From Rhodococcus pseudokoreensis (GTDB lineage Bacteria; Actinomycetota; Actinomycetes; Mycobacteriales; Mycobacteriaceae), in NCBI RefSeq assembly GCF_017068395.1, contig NZ_CP070619.1, positions 372,001 through 436,000 on the forward strand: a DNA stretch of 64,000 nucleotides, read 5' to 3'. A program made the position numbers and the translations under genes. The notes under the pieces are model-generated. The model made no database searches and had not been told where the DNA came from. It saw only the letters and a list, made by a program, of their open reading frames with translations. Numbering within the stretch: the first letter of the stretch is position 1; every line of letters begins with the position of its first letter. Shown piece by piece: positions 51,076-61,252 of this stretch.

Positions 51076-52473
51076 ATGACGCAGATGTCCGAAAGACACA
51101 CCGCGAAGGTCATCGGCGTCACCGTCGCCGCCGCGGTGGGTGGGTTTCTCTTCGGTTTCGACAGCTCCGTCATCAACGGCGCCGTCGACTCCATCCAGGA
51201 CCACTTCGAGCTGGGGTCGTTCTTCACCGGCTTCGCCGTGGCGATCGCGCTGCTCGGATGTGCTGTGGGCGCGTGGTTTGCGGGCCGCCTCGCGGACCGC
51301 TGGGGCCGCAAGAAAGTGATGCTGCTCGGCTCGGTGCTGTTCGTGGTGTCCTCGTTCGGGTCCGGTCTCGCGTTCAGCGTCCCGGACCTGATGGTGTGGC
51401 GCGTCCTCGGCGGTCTGGGCATCGGTATCGCGTCGGTCATTGCGCCCACGTACATCTCGGAGATCGCGCCTGCCCGTTACCGCGGCGCGCTGGCGTCGCT
51501 GCAGCAACTGGCCATCACTCTCGGCATCTTCGCCGCGCTGCTGTCGGACGCGGTGCTGCAGAATGCGGCGGGCGGCGCGTCCGAAGAGCTGTGGCTCAAC
51601 CTCGAGGCGTGGCGCTGGATGTTCCTCGTCGGCGTGATTCCCGCGGTCGTGTACGGCGTTCTCGCCCTGATGATCCCCGAGTCGCCGCGATACCTGGTGG
51701 GCAAGCACCTCGATCAGGAGGCCGCCGACGTCCTCGCGAACATCACCGGCGAGGTCGACCCGCAGGAACGCGTCTCCGAGATCCGGTTGACCCTCCGCCA
51801 CGAGTCGACAGCGTCGTTCGACGATATTCGCGGCCCGAAGTTCGGGCTGCAGCCACTCGTCTGGGTCGGCATCTTCATGGCCGTCTTCCAGCAGTTCGTG
51901 GGTATCAACGCGATCTTCTACTACTCCACGACGCTGTGGAAGTCGGTGGGTTTCACCGAGAACGAGTCGTTCACCACGTCGGTGATCACCGCGATCATCA
52001 ACGTGGGCATGACGTTCGTCGCCATCCTGTTCGTCGACCGGATCGGCCGGAAGATCCTGCTCGAGGTGGGCTCACTCGGCATGTTCGTGAGCCTGCTCCT
52101 CGCTGCTATCGCCTTCTCCCAGGCTACCGGCAGCGGCGACGACGTGGCGCTCCCCAGCCCGTGGGGAGCGCTCGCGCTGATCGGCGCCAACCTGTTCGTG
52201 ATCTTCTTCGCCGCCACCTGGGGCCCGGTCATGTGGGTGATGCTGGGCGAGATGTTCCCCAACAACATGCGCGCCTACGCCCTCGGCATCAGCACGGCGG
52301 CGAACTGGATCGCGAACTTCACGGTCACGCTGTCGTTCCCGCCGCTCACCCGCTCGGTCGGGTTGTGGTTCCTGTACGGGCTGTTCGCGTTCTTCGCATT
52401 GCTGTCCTACTTCTTCGTCCGGTTGAAGGTCCGGGAGACGAAGGGCATGGAACTCGAGGAGATGCACACCTGA
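51076..52473 (+). CDS. Sugar porter (MFS, GluP/GalP-like)
   Basis: Proton-linked hexose transporter family, 465 residues with twelve helices from the ATG at 51076. Family motifs are FGFDSSVINGA near 25, GRLADRWGRKKVM, RVLGGLGIGIASVIAPTYISEIAPARYRG, PESPRYLV at the end of helix 6, QQFVGINAIFYYS and the C-terminal ETKGMELEE. The exact sugar is not certain; glucose is most likely by analogy with rhodococcal GluP. It stands alone, with a strong hairpin after the stop. Confidence 0.9.
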   Translation: MTQMSERHTAKVIGVTVAAAVGGFLFGFDSSVINGAVDSIQDHFELGSFFTGFAVAIALLGCAVGAWFAGRLADRWGRKKVMLLGSVLFVVSSFGSGLAFSVPDLMVWRVLGGLGIGIASVIAPTYISEIAPARYRGALASLQQLAITLGIFAALLSDAVLQNAAGGASEELWLNLEAWRWMFLVGVIPAVVYGVLALMIPESPRYLVGKHLDQEAADVLANITGEVDPQERVSEIRLTLRHESTASFDDIRGPKFGLQPLVWVGIFMAVFQQFVGINAIFYYSTTLWKSVGFTENESFTTSVITAIINVGMTFVAILFVDRIGRKILLEVGSLGMFVSLLLAAIAFSQATGSGDDVALPSPWGALALIGANLFVIFFAATWGPVMWVMLGEMFPNNMRAYALGISTAANWIANFTVTLSFPPLTRSVGLWFLYGLFAFFALLSYFFVRLKVRETKGMELEEMHT

Positions 52474-52493
52474 GCGGTGCCCACTACTGACAG

Positions 52494-52530
52494 ATCCGGC
52501 CGAATCACACCGTGATTCGGCCGGATTTCT
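52494..52530. terminator. Bidirectional terminator between sugar porter and dxs
   Basis: A perfect 15-bp stem (ATCCGGCCGAATCAC and complement) with a 3-nt loop is followed on the plus strand by TTTCTC. It lies between two converging genes. Confidence 0.85.
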
Positions 52531-52547
52531 CGTGTGGGGCGGTCGGT

Positions 52548-54494
52548 CTACTGGCCGGTGTTCTCCGCGCGCTGTGAGTCGAGGCCAGCGACGACACCGT
52601 TCTGCCCGGAGCGCAGGTTGCCGAGGCCGGCGAACCATCCGGTGATCTGCCGGGCGACGTCCTGCGCCGTGAGTCCCAGCTCGGCATGAATCTGCGCGCG
52701 GGACGCGTGGTCGAGGAACCGCTGCGGAACACCGAGATCACGACAGGGCACGTCGACCCCGGCCGACCGCAGCGCGGCGGACACGGTGGACCCGACACCG
52801 CCGTGCAGTCCGCTGTCCTCGACGGTGACCACCATCGTGTAGTCCTCGGCGAGCTTCAGCAACGACTCCGGGACCGGCAGCACCCACCGCGGGTCGACGA
52901 CGGTCGCCGAGATGCCCTGCTGTTCCAGACGTTCCGCGGCTGCGAGCGCGAGGCCGGCGAACGCGCCGACCGACACGATGAGCACGTCGTTGCGCCCGGA
53001 GGGGGCGCGCAGGATGTCGACGACGCCGTCGAGCCTGCTCACGGCGGGCACGTCGTCACCGACCGTGCCCTTCGGGAAGCGGAGCGCGGTCGGACCGTCG
53101 TCGACGGCCAGCGCCTCGTCCAGTTCCTCCCGCAGGGTGGCGGTGTCGCGGGGAGCCGCGACCCGCATCCCCGGCACGATGCCCAGCAGCGACATGTCCC
53201 ACATGCCGTTGTGGCTGGCGCCGTCGCTGCCGGTGATGCCCGCGCGGTCGAGGACGAGGGTGACGGGCAGCTTCAGCAGGGCCACGTCCATCAGCAACTG
53301 GTCGAAGGCACGGTTGAGGAACGTCGAGTAGACGGCGACCACCGGGTGCAGGCCGCCGAGCGCCAGGCCTGCGGCCGACGTGACGGCGTGCTGCTCGGCG
53401 ATCCCGACGTCGAACATGCGGTCGGGGTATTTCTCGCCGAACGCGGCGAGACCGGTCGGGCCCGCCATGGCGGCGGTGATCGCCACGATGTCCTGCCGGT
53501 GGCTCGCCTGCTCGATCAGCTCGGCGGAGAATACCGACGTCCAGTCGGCGGACGCCGATCCGGCCGACTTGCCGGTGACCGGGTCGATGACGCCGGTCGA
53601 GTGCATCTGATCGGCCACGTGGTTCTCGGCGGGCGCGTAGCCCATGCCCTTGCGGGTGACGGCGTGGACGATGACCGGTCCGCCGAACGCCTTCGCGCGG
53701 CGCAGCGCGGATTCGAGCGCGGCCTCGTCGTGGCCGTCGACCGGTCCGAGATACTTGATGCCCAGGTCCGTGAACATCACCTGCGGGGCGACGGCGTCCT
53801 TGAGGCCCGCCTTCATGCCGTGCAGGACCGAGTAGGCGGTGCGTCCGACCCACGGCAGCTTCTTCACCATCCGCCGGCCGCTGTCGAGGATGCGCTCGTA
53901 TCCCGGCTGGAGCCGGAGGGCGGCGAGGTGGTCGGCGAGACCACCGATGGTCGGCGCGTACGAGCGGCCGTTGTCGTTGACGACGATGACCACCGAGCGG
54001 TCCTTGCCTGCGGCGATGTTGTTCAGCGCCTCCCAGCACATGCCGCCGGTCAGGGCGCCGTCACCGACGACGGCGACGACGTGCCGGGCCTGCCCGGTCA
54101 GTTCGAAGGCCTTCGCGAGACCATCGGCGTACGACAGCGCCGCCGACGCGTGGGACGACTCGACCCAGTCGTGATCGCTCTCCGCCCGGCACGGGTACCC
54201 GGACAGGCCGCCCTGCTTGCGGAGCGAGTCGAAATCGTCCTTGCGGCCGGTGAGGATCTTGTGGACGTACGCCTGGTGCCCCGTGTCGAAGACGATCGGG
54301 TCGGCAGGCGACTCGAAGATGCGGTGCAGCGCGAGGGTCAGTTCGACGACGCCCAGGTTGGGGCCGAGATGCCCGCCGGTCGCCGCGACCTTCTGCACGA
54401 GGAACTCACGAATCTCCGCGGCGAGCTGCTTCATCTCCGCCGGATTCAGCTGACGAAGATCGTCAGGCGTCTGGATACGGGCAAGAACACCCAA
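52548..54494 (-). CDS. dxs: 1-deoxy-D-xylulose-5-phosphate synthase
   Basis: Thiamine-diphosphate enzyme that joins pyruvate and glyceraldehyde 3-phosphate in the first step of the MEP isoprenoid pathway. I start it at the TTG at 54494 ([16 protein letters not shown]), ten bases after GGAGGG, giving 648 residues. The frame is open for 72 further codons without similarity. [17 protein letters not shown], the thiamine-binding [18 protein letters not shown], and the [18 protein letters not shown] segment are present. It corresponds to Rv2682c. Confidence 0.94.
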   Translation of the reverse strand: MGVLARIQTPDDLRQLNPAEMKQLAAEIREFLVQKVAATGGHLGPNLGVVELTLALHRIFESPADPIVFDTGHQAYVHKILTGRKDDFDSLRKQGGLSGYPCRAESDHDWVESSHASAALSYADGLAKAFELTGQARHVVAVVGDGALTGGMCWEALNNIAAGKDRSVVIVVNDNGRSYAPTIGGLADHLAALRLQPGYERILDSGRRMVKKLPWVGRTAYSVLHGMKAGLKDAVAPQVMFTDLGIKYLGPVDGHDEAALESALRRAKAFGGPVIVHAVTRKGMGYAPAENHVADQMHSTGVIDPVTGKSAGSASADWTSVFSAELIEQASHRQDIVAITAAMAGPTGLAAFGEKYPDRMFDVGIAEQHAVTSAAGLALGGLHPVVAVYSTFLNRAFDQLLMDVALLKLPVTLVLDRAGITGSDGASHNGMWDMSLLGIVPGMRVAAPRDTATLREELDEALAVDDGPTALRFPKGTVGDDVPAVSRLDGVVDILRAPSGRNDVLIVSVGAFAGLALAAAERLEQQGISATVVDPRWVLPVPESLLKLAEDYTMVVTVEDSGLHGGVGSTVSAALRSAGVDVPCRDLGVPQRFLDHASRAQIHAELGLTAQDVARQITGWFAGLGNLRSGQNGVVAGLDSQRAENTGQ

Positions 54495-54745
54495 CGAGAT
54501 CGCTCCCTCCGTGATGCACGCTGCCTTGCGTGCCTCTGCCACGTGGCGTCGTGTCACGTCACAGTGGAACCAGTCTACGGAGCCACGGAAGGGCGGGACA
54601 CACGGTACCGGTCGCGGCGGCCCCGTGGTGCGGCTTCGTCCTCGGGCATTCCGGCCACGGCCGTGACCGGCTTCACACAATTGCGTCGCCGGGCGGACCC
54701 GGCGGAACACCCGACTTCGTCGTGAACAGGCTCTAGGGTCTTCTC

Positions 54746-56566
54746 ATGAGCACCGTCGTGGACGCGCTGATCGGAAAAGTCTTCACCGAGACCCGGGAGA
54801 ACCGCGGCGGACAGCTCGCCGACTACATTCCCGAGCTCGCCGCGGTGGCCCCCGACTCGTTCGGCATCTGCGTCGCGACCGTGGACGGCTACGTGTACGA
54901 GGTCGGCGACACCCGCCTGCCGTTCACGATCCAGTCCATCTCGAAACCGTTCACGTACGCTCTGGCACTCGCCGATCGCGGTTCCGCCGCCGTCGCCGAG
55001 AAGATCGACGTCGAACCGTCCGGGGAACCGTTCAACGAGATCAGCCTCGACCCGCGGACGGAGCGGCCCCGCAATCCCATGATCAACGCCGGGGCGATCA
55101 CCGCGACGTCGCTGGTAGCCGGTCCCGACGTGGAGACGCGGTTCGAGCGGATCCGGTCCACGTACTCCCGGTACGCGGGGCGGGACCTGACGTTCAACCG
55201 GTCGGTGTACGAGTCGGAGTCGCGGAGCGGGCACCGCAACCGGGCGATCGGCCACATGCTGCGCTCGTTCGACATCGTCACCGGCGACCCCGACGAGGCC
55301 GTCGACCTCTACTTCCGCCAGTGCTCCCTCGACGTGACGTGCCGCGACCTGAGCCTGATGGCGGCGACGATGGCGAACAACGGCGTCAATCCCGTCACCC
55401 GGGAGACCGTCCTCGAGCCGGCACTGGTCGAGCGGGTCCTGAGTGTGATGTCGACATGCGGCATGTACGACGGCGCGGGCAAATGGGTCTACGAGGTCGG
55501 GCTGCCCGCCAAGAGCGGCGTCGGGGGCGGCGTGCTCGCCGTCCTGCCCGGGCAGATCGGGATCGCGATCTATTCGCCGCGTCTCGACTCCCACGGCAAC
55601 AGCGTCCGCGGAGTCGAGGCCTGCCGGGCCCTGTCGAACGAGTTGGAACTGCACTTCCTGCACGTCACCCGGGCAGCCCGTTCCGCGGTCCGTGCCCGGT
55701 ACTCGGTGTCGGACGCCCCCTCGCGGATGCGGCGGTCCCCCGCCGAGCGCGCCGCCCTCGACGACGTCGGCAAGCGCAGCCGGATCTACGAACTGCACGG
55801 GGATCTGCTGTTCGCCGGCGCGGAGAGCGCGGTCCGCGAGATCGGCGGCGTCGAGGAGGACCTGGAGGCGGTGGTGATCGACGTCCGGCGCGTCGACGAC
55901 GTCAGCGGGGTCGCCCGCCGGATGTTCGAGACCCTGCGGACCGACCTCGGTGAATGCGGGTGCGCGTTGGCGTTCGTCGACCCGGCCGGTCTGCTCGGCA
56001 ACACCCGTTCCGACCTGTCGGGGCGGGCGGGCCGGGTGTTCGCCGACCTGGACGGCGCCGTGCAGTGGTGTGAGGACATTCTCCTCGACCGGCATTGCAG
56101 CACGGCCCGTCAAGCATCGTCCGTCACGATCGCCGAGCACCCCATGCTGTCCAAGCTCACCGCGAAGCAACTCGAACGGTTTACCCGCGACCTCGTCACC
56201 CGCACGTATGCCCGCGGTGACCTCGTCATCCATCGGGGTGACCGCGCGGCCGGGCTGTTCCTCATCCTGTCCGGCACTGTCAGCACCACGATCAGCGACG
56301 ATGCGGGTGCGGTGCACCGGATCATGACGTTGTCGGCCGGGATGAGCTTCGGGGAGATGACGATGATGCTCGACTCCCGTTTCCTCAACGACGTCCGCGC
56401 CGACACCGAGGTGACCGTCGCGGTGCTGACCACCGAGCGCTACGTCGAAATGGCTTCGGAGGAACCGAAACTGAAGCTGGCACTGCTCGAACGTCTCGCG
56501 TCGGGCGCCTACGAGCAACTCGACGTGATGCTGCGGGCGCTGCTGCGTCAGGGCGGCGGACTCTGA
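54746..56566 (+). CDS. glsA: Glutaminase fused to STAS and cyclic-nucleotide-binding domains
   Basis: The 606-residue protein starts with a complete serine-dependent glutaminase (about 1-305). The beta-lactamase-like catalytic pair is S64-x-x-K67 in QSISKPF, and the conserved RNPMINAGAI and CGMYDGAG follow. Residues about 346-450 form a STAS domain (anti-sigma-antagonist fold), and 464-600 a Crp-type cyclic-nucleotide-binding domain (FTRDLVTRTYARGDLVIHRGD; SFGEMTMM). There is no DNA-binding domain. Glutamine deamidation may thus be tuned by a nucleotide or by a protein partner. It is divergent from dxs and stands alone. Confidence 0.88.
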   Translation: MSTVVDALIGKVFTETRENRGGQLADYIPELAAVAPDSFGICVATVDGYVYEVGDTRLPFTIQSISKPFTYALALADRGSAAVAEKIDVEPSGEPFNEISLDPRTERPRNPMINAGAITATSLVAGPDVETRFERIRSTYSRYAGRDLTFNRSVYESESRSGHRNRAIGHMLRSFDIVTGDPDEAVDLYFRQCSLDVTCRDLSLMAATMANNGVNPVTRETVLEPALVERVLSVMSTCGMYDGAGKWVYEVGLPAKSGVGGGVLAVLPGQIGIAIYSPRLDSHGNSVRGVEACRALSNELELHFLHVTRAARSAVRARYSVSDAPSRMRRSPAERAALDDVGKRSRIYELHGDLLFAGAESAVREIGGVEEDLEAVVIDVRRVDDVSGVARRMFETLRTDLGECGCALAFVDPAGLLGNTRSDLSGRAGRVFADLDGAVQWCEDILLDRHCSTARQASSVTIAEHPMLSKLTAKQLERFTRDLVTRTYARGDLVIHRGDRAAGLFLILSGTVSTTISDDAGAVHRIMTLSAGMSFGEMTMMLDSRFLNDVRADTEVTVAVLTTERYVEMASEEPKLKLALLERLASGAYEQLDVMLRALLRQGGGL

Positions 56567-56671
56567 CCGGCTCGCGGGAACCCCTCGCGGGAAAAACCGT
56601 TGCCCGAATCGGAAAAATCGGACAGGCTTGGGGCCCGGAACCGACGATGCTCGAATCGAAAGCAGGGTGCA

Positions 56672-57631
56672 ATGCTCACAGCGACCAAGCTGGCCATCGA
56701 GACGACGGGACTCGTCAAGACATTCGGATCCACCCACGCGGTCGACGGCCTGGATCTGGCCGTTCCGCTCGGGGGCGTCTACGGCGTCCTCGGACCGAAC
56801 GGCGCGGGCAAGACCACCGCGATCCGGATGCTGGCCACGCTGCTGCCCCTCGACGGTGGAACCGCCACCGTGCTGGGACACGACGTCGCGACCGAACCGG
56901 ACGCCGTGCGCGGCAAGGTCTCCCTCACCGGGCAGTTCGCCTCGCTCGACGAGGATCTGACGGGCAGCGAGAATCTGCTGCTGCTCGGCCGGTTGTACGG
57001 GTACTCCCGCGCGGCGGCCCGCACCCGGTCCGAACAGTTGCTGTCCGCGTTCGGACTGGAGGAGGCGGGCAACCGGCAGGTGAAGAACTACTCCGGCGGG
57101 ATGCGACGGCGGCTCGACATCGCGGCCAGCATCATCGTCACCCCGGAGATGATCTTCCTCGACGAACCGACCACCGGTCTCGACCCCCGCAGCCGCAATC
57201 AGGTGTGGGAGATCGTCCGCGCGCTGGTGGCCGGCGGAACGACGGTACTGCTGACCACCCAGTACCTCGACGAGGCCGACCAACTCGCCGACCGGGTGGC
57301 CGTCATCGACCACGGCAAGGTGATCGCCGAGGGCACCACCGGCGAACTCAAGGCCTCCGTCGGATCGGGTGCGCTGCACGTGCGGGTCACCGACATCGCC
57401 ACCCGCCCGGCGGCGGCGGCGCTGCTGCGGGACGTGCTCGAGGTGCCGGTCACCGAGGAAGCCGATCCGGCCGCCCTCACCGCCCGCATCGACGACCCGG
57501 CCCGGGTCTCGCGGGCACTGCCCGCACTCGACGACGCCGGAATCGCCGTCAGCACATTCGCATTGGGGCAGCCGAGCCTCGACGAAGTCTTCCTCTCCCT
57601 CACCGGCCGACCCACCGAGGAGCACGCATGA
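56672..57631 (+). CDS. ABC exporter ATPase, DrrA (daunorubicin-resistance) type
   Basis: The 319-residue ATPase has Walker [10 protein letters not shown] near 48, the Q-loop [15 protein letters not shown], signature YSGGMRRRL, Walker [14 protein letters not shown] and the H-loop TTQYLDEAD. The C-terminal 80 residues are the DUF4162-like extension seen in DrrA-type exporters. The ATG at 56672 follows AGCAGGG. Its TGA overlaps the permease ATG. It pairs with that permease to pump out a drug or lipid. Confidence 0.9.
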   Translation: MLTATKLAIETTGLVKTFGSTHAVDGLDLAVPLGGVYGVLGPNGAGKTTAIRMLATLLPLDGGTATVLGHDVATEPDAVRGKVSLTGQFASLDEDLTGSENLLLLGRLYGYSRAAARTRSEQLLSAFGLEEAGNRQVKNYSGGMRRRLDIAASIIVTPEMIFLDEPTTGLDPRSRNQVWEIVRALVAGGTTVLLTTQYLDEADQLADRVAVIDHGKVIAEGTTGELKASVGSGALHVRVTDIATRPAAAALLRDVLEVPVTEEADPAALTARIDDPARVSRALPALDDAGIAVSTFALGQPSLDEVFLSLTGRPTEEHA

Positions 57632-58467
57632 CCTCCACCACCGACCGGACCGCCGACACCGCAGCCGCTGTCGCCGACGTCCTGAAGATGCCCGGCCCGA
57701 GGCCCGCGCGACCCACCGCATTGTCGACGTCGCTGTCGTTCGGCTGGCGGGCCCTGCTCAAGATCAAACACGTCCCCGAGCAACTGTTCGACGTGACGAT
57801 GTTCCCGATCATGTTCACGCTGATGTTCACGTATCTGTTCGGGGGTGCGCTGGCCGGATCGACCAGCGCCTACGTGCAGTTCCTGCTGCCGGGCATCCTC
57901 GTGCAGACCGTCGTCATGATCACCATGTACACCGGCCTGACGCTCAACAAGGACATCGAGAAGGGTGTCTTCGACCGGTTCCGTTCGCTCCCGATCTGGC
58001 GTCCGTCGCCTCTCGTCGGCGCGCTGCTCGGTGACGTCGTCCGCTACACGATCGCGTCGATCATCGTCCTGATCCTCGGGCTGGTCCTGGGGTTCCGTCC
58101 GGACGGCGGGCTCGTCGGTGTGGTGGCGTCGATCGGACTGCTGCTGTTGTTCTCGTTCAGCCTGTCGTGGATCTGGACGATGTTCGCGATGCTGATGCGC
58201 ACCGAGCAGGCGGTCATGGGGGTGTCGATGTTCATCCTGTTCCCGCTGACGTTCGCCAGCAACATCTTCGTCGACCCCGCGACCATGCCGGGCTGGCTCC
58301 AGGCGTTCGTCGGCGTCAACCCGATCAGCAAGCTGGTGACGTCCATTCGCGGGCTCATGGCCGGGACGGTGGAGATGGCGGATCTCGCCGTCGTGTTCGG
58401 GTGGTGCGCCGGGTTCATCGTGATCTTCGGGCCGCTGACGATGCGCCTGTACAACCGCAAGTCGTGA
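57628..58467 (+). CDS. ABC-2 type exporter permease, DrrB type
   Basis: The 279-residue membrane subunit is coupled to the ATPase by an ATGA overlap. A 40-residue cytoplasmic N-terminus is followed by six helices. The ABC-2 motif region [27 protein letters not shown] is near 115-140. Substrate is unknown; actinobacterial relatives carry antibiotics or cell-wall lipids. Its stop overlaps the GTG of the following SIMPL gene. Confidence 0.9.
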   Translation: MTSTTDRTADTAAAVADVLKMPGPRPARPTALSTSLSFGWRALLKIKHVPEQLFDVTMFPIMFTLMFTYLFGGALAGSTSAYVQFLLPGILVQTVVMITMYTGLTLNKDIEKGVFDRFRSLPIWRPSPLVGALLGDVVRYTIASIIVLILGLVLGFRPDGGLVGVVASIGLLLLFSFSLSWIWTMFAMLMRTEQAVMGVSMFILFPLTFASNIFVDPATMPGWLQAFVGVNPISKLVTSIRGLMAGTVEMADLAVVFGWCAGFIVIFGPLTMRLYNRKS

Positions 58468-59126
58468 CGGTGCCGGTGTCCGATCCCGCCGAGCGGGCGG
58501 TGACGGTGCGCGGATCCGGAATCGTCTCCGCGGTTCCGGATCTCGTCCGCGCCGCCGTCACCGTGACGGCGACGCGTCCCGCGGTGGCCGACGCGTTCGA
58601 GGCCGTCGCCCGGTCCACGACTGCCGTCACCGACACCCTGCGCGGGTACGGCGTCTCGGGCCCCGACCTCGCGACCACCGGGCTGTCCGTGCACTCCGAG
58701 ACCACGTGGGCCGAGGGCCGGGGCAGCGAGGTGACGGGCTACACCGCGGCGACGATGCTGCAGATCACCGTCCGTGCGGCCGGGACGTCCGCCCCGTCGC
58801 CGGCGCAGGTGGTCGCCGCCTGCGTGGGTGCGGGTGGTGACGACATCCGCCTCGGCGGACTCGAATTCGACTTCTCCGATCCGGCTGCGCTGACGGTCAC
58901 CGCCCGGGAACGGGCGTGGGCCGATGCCCTCGCCAAGGCGGAGCAGTACGCCTCGCTGTCGGGGCGCGCACTCGGCGAGGTCCTCGACATCGCGGAGGTC
59001 GACGTCGGTGACGTGTCCCCGCGACCGGTCGCGAAGGCGTTCGAGGTGGCCGACGCCGCCATCGCGATCGAACGGGGCGAGAAGCCGACGCGGGTGGACG
59101 TGCGTGTGCGGTGGCGGCTGGTCTAG
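58464..59126 (+). CDS. SIMPL (DUF541) domain protein
   Basis: The 220-residue protein starts with a GTG overlapping the permease stop (GTGA). The SIMPL/OmpF-interacting fold is recognisable: VTVRGSGIVSAVPDLVRAAVTVTA at the start, the YTAATMLQITVRA strand in the middle, and the ALAKAEQYASLSGRALGEVLDIAE helix. No signal peptide is seen, unlike exported members, so it should be cytoplasmic or associated with the exporter. Its end overlaps the end of the MarR gene by four bases. Confidence 0.82.
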   Translation: MTVPVSDPAERAVTVRGSGIVSAVPDLVRAAVTVTATRPAVADAFEAVARSTTAVTDTLRGYGVSGPDLATTGLSVHSETTWAEGRGSEVTGYTAATMLQITVRAAGTSAPSPAQVVAACVGAGGDDIRLGGLEFDFSDPAALTVTARERAWADALAKAEQYASLSGRALGEVLDIAEVDVGDVSPRPVAKAFEVADAAIAIERGEKPTRVDVRVRWRLV

Positions 59127-59581
59127 GGCCGGGGGCCGCGCTGCTGCACCGAGGCGGCGAACGTGTCGGTGAGCTGGGTCAGCGACGTCACCGCCGCCAG
59201 TGCCTGTTCCTGCGACCAGTCCTCGAGCATGCCGCGCAGCCGTTCGGCCCGGCGTGCGGTCGTCTCGGCGAGAATGTCCATCCCGCTCGGCGACACCCGG
59301 ATGCGGGAGGCCCGCTTGTCGTCGGGATCGGCGGCGCGGGAAACATATCCCGCGTCGACGAGTTCGGAAATCTGCCTGCTCAGCGAGGACTGGCTCACGC
59401 ACAGGTCGGCGGCCAGTTCGTTCTGGCGGCACTCCCCTCGCGCGGCGAGCACGAAGAGCACGCTCGTCAATGCGGGCGCGATCGGGGTCTCGCCGGTCGC
59501 CGAGACGACCGCCCGCAACGACCGCCCGAGCGCGAACACCGCGTCGACCAGCGCTTGCGCAGTATCTGCCTGTACCGACAT
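59123..59581 (-). CDS. MarR-family transcriptional regulator
   Basis: The 152-residue regulator has the winged-helix core RQNELAADLCVSQSSLSRQISELVDAGYVSRAADPDDKRASRI, where the wing keeps the D-x-R pattern (DPDDKR). I prefer the ATG at 59581, after GGGGACAGG; an in-frame TTG at 59632 would add 17 residues. It converges with the DrrAB/SIMPL genes and may control them, although its own promoter region is the only visible place for an operator. Confidence 0.88.
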   Translation of the reverse strand: MSVQADTAQALVDAVFALGRSLRAVVSATGETPIAPALTSVLFVLAARGECRQNELAADLCVSQSSLSRQISELVDAGYVSRAADPDDKRASRIRVSPSGMDILAETTARRAERLRGMLEDWSQEQALAAVTSLTQLTDTFAASVQQRGPRP

Positions 59582-59970
59582 CCTGTCCCCGTCCCGAACA
59601 CCCACTACCTGCAGGCTCTCATCTGTTGCCAATGTATCTAATACTCGCTATCGGTTTCTGGCACTGTCTGCCACCGCGAACTGGTGACTGCGGAATTCGT
59701 GGGCTGGCGGTCGTTGGGGTGCGCACGGTCGCCGACGGAGGGCCGGTTGCCTTCTCGGCGCGCGGGTTCGGGTCCCCAACTCTGTGGCCTCGCGGACCGG
59801 GCGCCGATCTGGGCAGAACTGTATCGGGTTGTGCGGGAGCGACTCCCGAGAGGGCGGAGGTATCTATTGGGGAGGATCGCGGTTCGTGTCCCGGGGGCGG
59901 GGCGCGGGCGGATGCTCGTCTACGGGCCCCGGGGGCCGCCACCCGGTGGTGTGGTGTGGTGGGATCTTCG
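59582..59970. other. Intergenic region without a recognisable gene
   Basis: About 390 bp between the MarR start and the end of the RNA methyltransferase gene. Reading frames exist in several phases, but they are rich in Arg/Pro/Gly and match no family. The first 60 bp are AT-richer and should hold the MarR promoter. The rest is G-rich on the plus strand with no clear hairpin or tRNA. It may be eroded coding DNA. Confidence 0.5.
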
Positions 59971-61239
59971 TCAGCGCGTGAGCAAGGCGATGCACTCCAC
60001 GTGGTGGGTGAGAGGGAACGCGTCGAACGCGCGCAACTCGTCGACATGATATCCCTGCGCGAGGTACAGCCCGATGTCGCGGGCGAACGACGCCGGGTCG
60101 CATCCCACGTGCACGACCCGTTCCGCGCCGGCGGCGGCGACCGCCTCGATCACCTCACGCCCGGCACCCGCGCGCGGCGGATCGAGCACCACGACCCGTG
60201 GCGGGGAGGCCAACCCGGCGATCGCGCGCTCGACCCGGTCGGCGTGGAAGCGCACCTGCGGGAGGTCGGAGAGCGCGGCCTTCCCGTCCGTCACGGCCTG
60301 GCGCGCGGACTCCACCGAATCGATGTGCCCCGAAGACCCGGCGCCCGCGGCGAGGGCGGCGGCGAACACCCCCACTCCCCCGTACAGGTCCCATGCCGTC
60401 GCACCCGCGGACAGCCCGGCCCATTCGGAGACCACCGCCGAATACGCCTCGGCGGCCCCGCGGTGCGCCTGCCAGAACCCGGTGGCGGCCAGTTCCCATT
60501 CCCGGTCGCGTACCCGCTCCACCGGGCGGCCCGATCCCACGACCACCCGCTCCGCGCGCGGTGCACCGCCTGCGGCCCGCCGCGCCATGGCACCGCGCCG
60601 GCCGGGACTCGTGCGGCCGGTCCGCGACACCTTCGGCGGCGCGATCTCGACCACGTGCCGCTCCCCCGCGCCGTCGAGAACGATCTGCACCTCGCTGCCG
60701 GGCTTCCAATCATGTTCGCCCACATCGTCGTAGGCGGCGGCCTCGATCTGCGGGCACGCGAGGTCCGTGACGATCCCGGAACTGCGGTGCCGGTGATAGC
60801 CGGGACGGCCGTCCGGGTCGACGGCCAGCCGCACCCGGGTGCGCCAGCCGGTGCCGTCCCCCGTGCCGGGCAATTCCTCGACGTCCACGTCCCGCTGCAC
60901 CCGCGCGAGCCGCACCAGCTGCTCCGACACGACCTGCGACTTCATGTCCCGCTGCAGGTGCAGGCTCGCGTGCGAGAAGTCGCAGCAGCCCGCGCCGCCC
61001 GGACCCGACACCGGGCACACCGGGACGACCCGCTCCGGGGACGCGTCGAGGATCTCGATCGCGTCGGCCCGGCAGTACGACCCGCCGCGGTCCTCGGTGA
61101 CCCGGGCGATCACCCGCTCACCCGGCAGCCCGTGCCGGACGAAGACCACCCGGCCCTCGTGGCGAGCGACGACGAAACCGCCGTGCCCGGGATTTCCCAG
61201 CCGCAGCTCGAGGTGGCGGTCCGACCAGTTCTCACTCAA
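59971..61239 (-). CDS. TRAM-domain class I RNA m5U methyltransferase (TrmA/RlmD family, Rv2689c type)
   Basis: SAM-dependent uracil-5 methyltransferase of tRNA or 23S rRNA, 422 residues. The N-terminal TRAM domain is at about 1-60 (GFVVARHEGRVVFVRHGLPGERV). The SAM-binding WDLYGGVGVFA is in the catalytic domain, the catalytic Cys is in VHVGCDPASFARD, and the general base is the Glu of HHVECIALL. An iron-sulfur cluster is not evident from cysteine spacing. The start is a TTG at 61239, 13 bp after the APC permease stop, so the two form an operon. Confidence 0.9.
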   Translation of the reverse strand: MSENWSDRHLELRLGNPGHGGFVVARHEGRVVFVRHGLPGERVIARVTEDRGGSYCRADAIEILDASPERVVPVCPVSGPGGAGCCDFSHASLHLQRDMKSQVVSEQLVRLARVQRDVDVEELPGTGDGTGWRTRVRLAVDPDGRPGYHRHRSSGIVTDLACPQIEAAAYDDVGEHDWKPGSEVQIVLDGAGERHVVEIAPPKVSRTGRTSPGRRGAMARRAAGGAPRAERVVVGSGRPVERVRDREWELAATGFWQAHRGAAEAYSAVVSEWAGLSAGATAWDLYGGVGVFAAALAAGAGSSGHIDSVESARQAVTDGKAALSDLPQVRFHADRVERAIAGLASPPRVVVLDPPRAGAGREVIEAVAAAGAERVVHVGCDPASFARDIGLYLAQGYHVDELRAFDAFPLTHHVECIALLTR

Positions 61240-61252
61240 CGCTTCTCGTCCG

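Noticed and set aside
54575..57721. Minus-strand open frame of about 1,050 codons opposite the glutaminase and ABC genes
   Set aside because: Antisense shadow of three coding sequences with recognisable domains; no start signal and no family motifs.
59684..60049. Possible small plus-strand protein in the gap after the MarR gene
   Set aside because: Arg/Gly/Pro-rich, overlaps the end of the methyltransferase gene and resembles no known family; no ribosome binding site.
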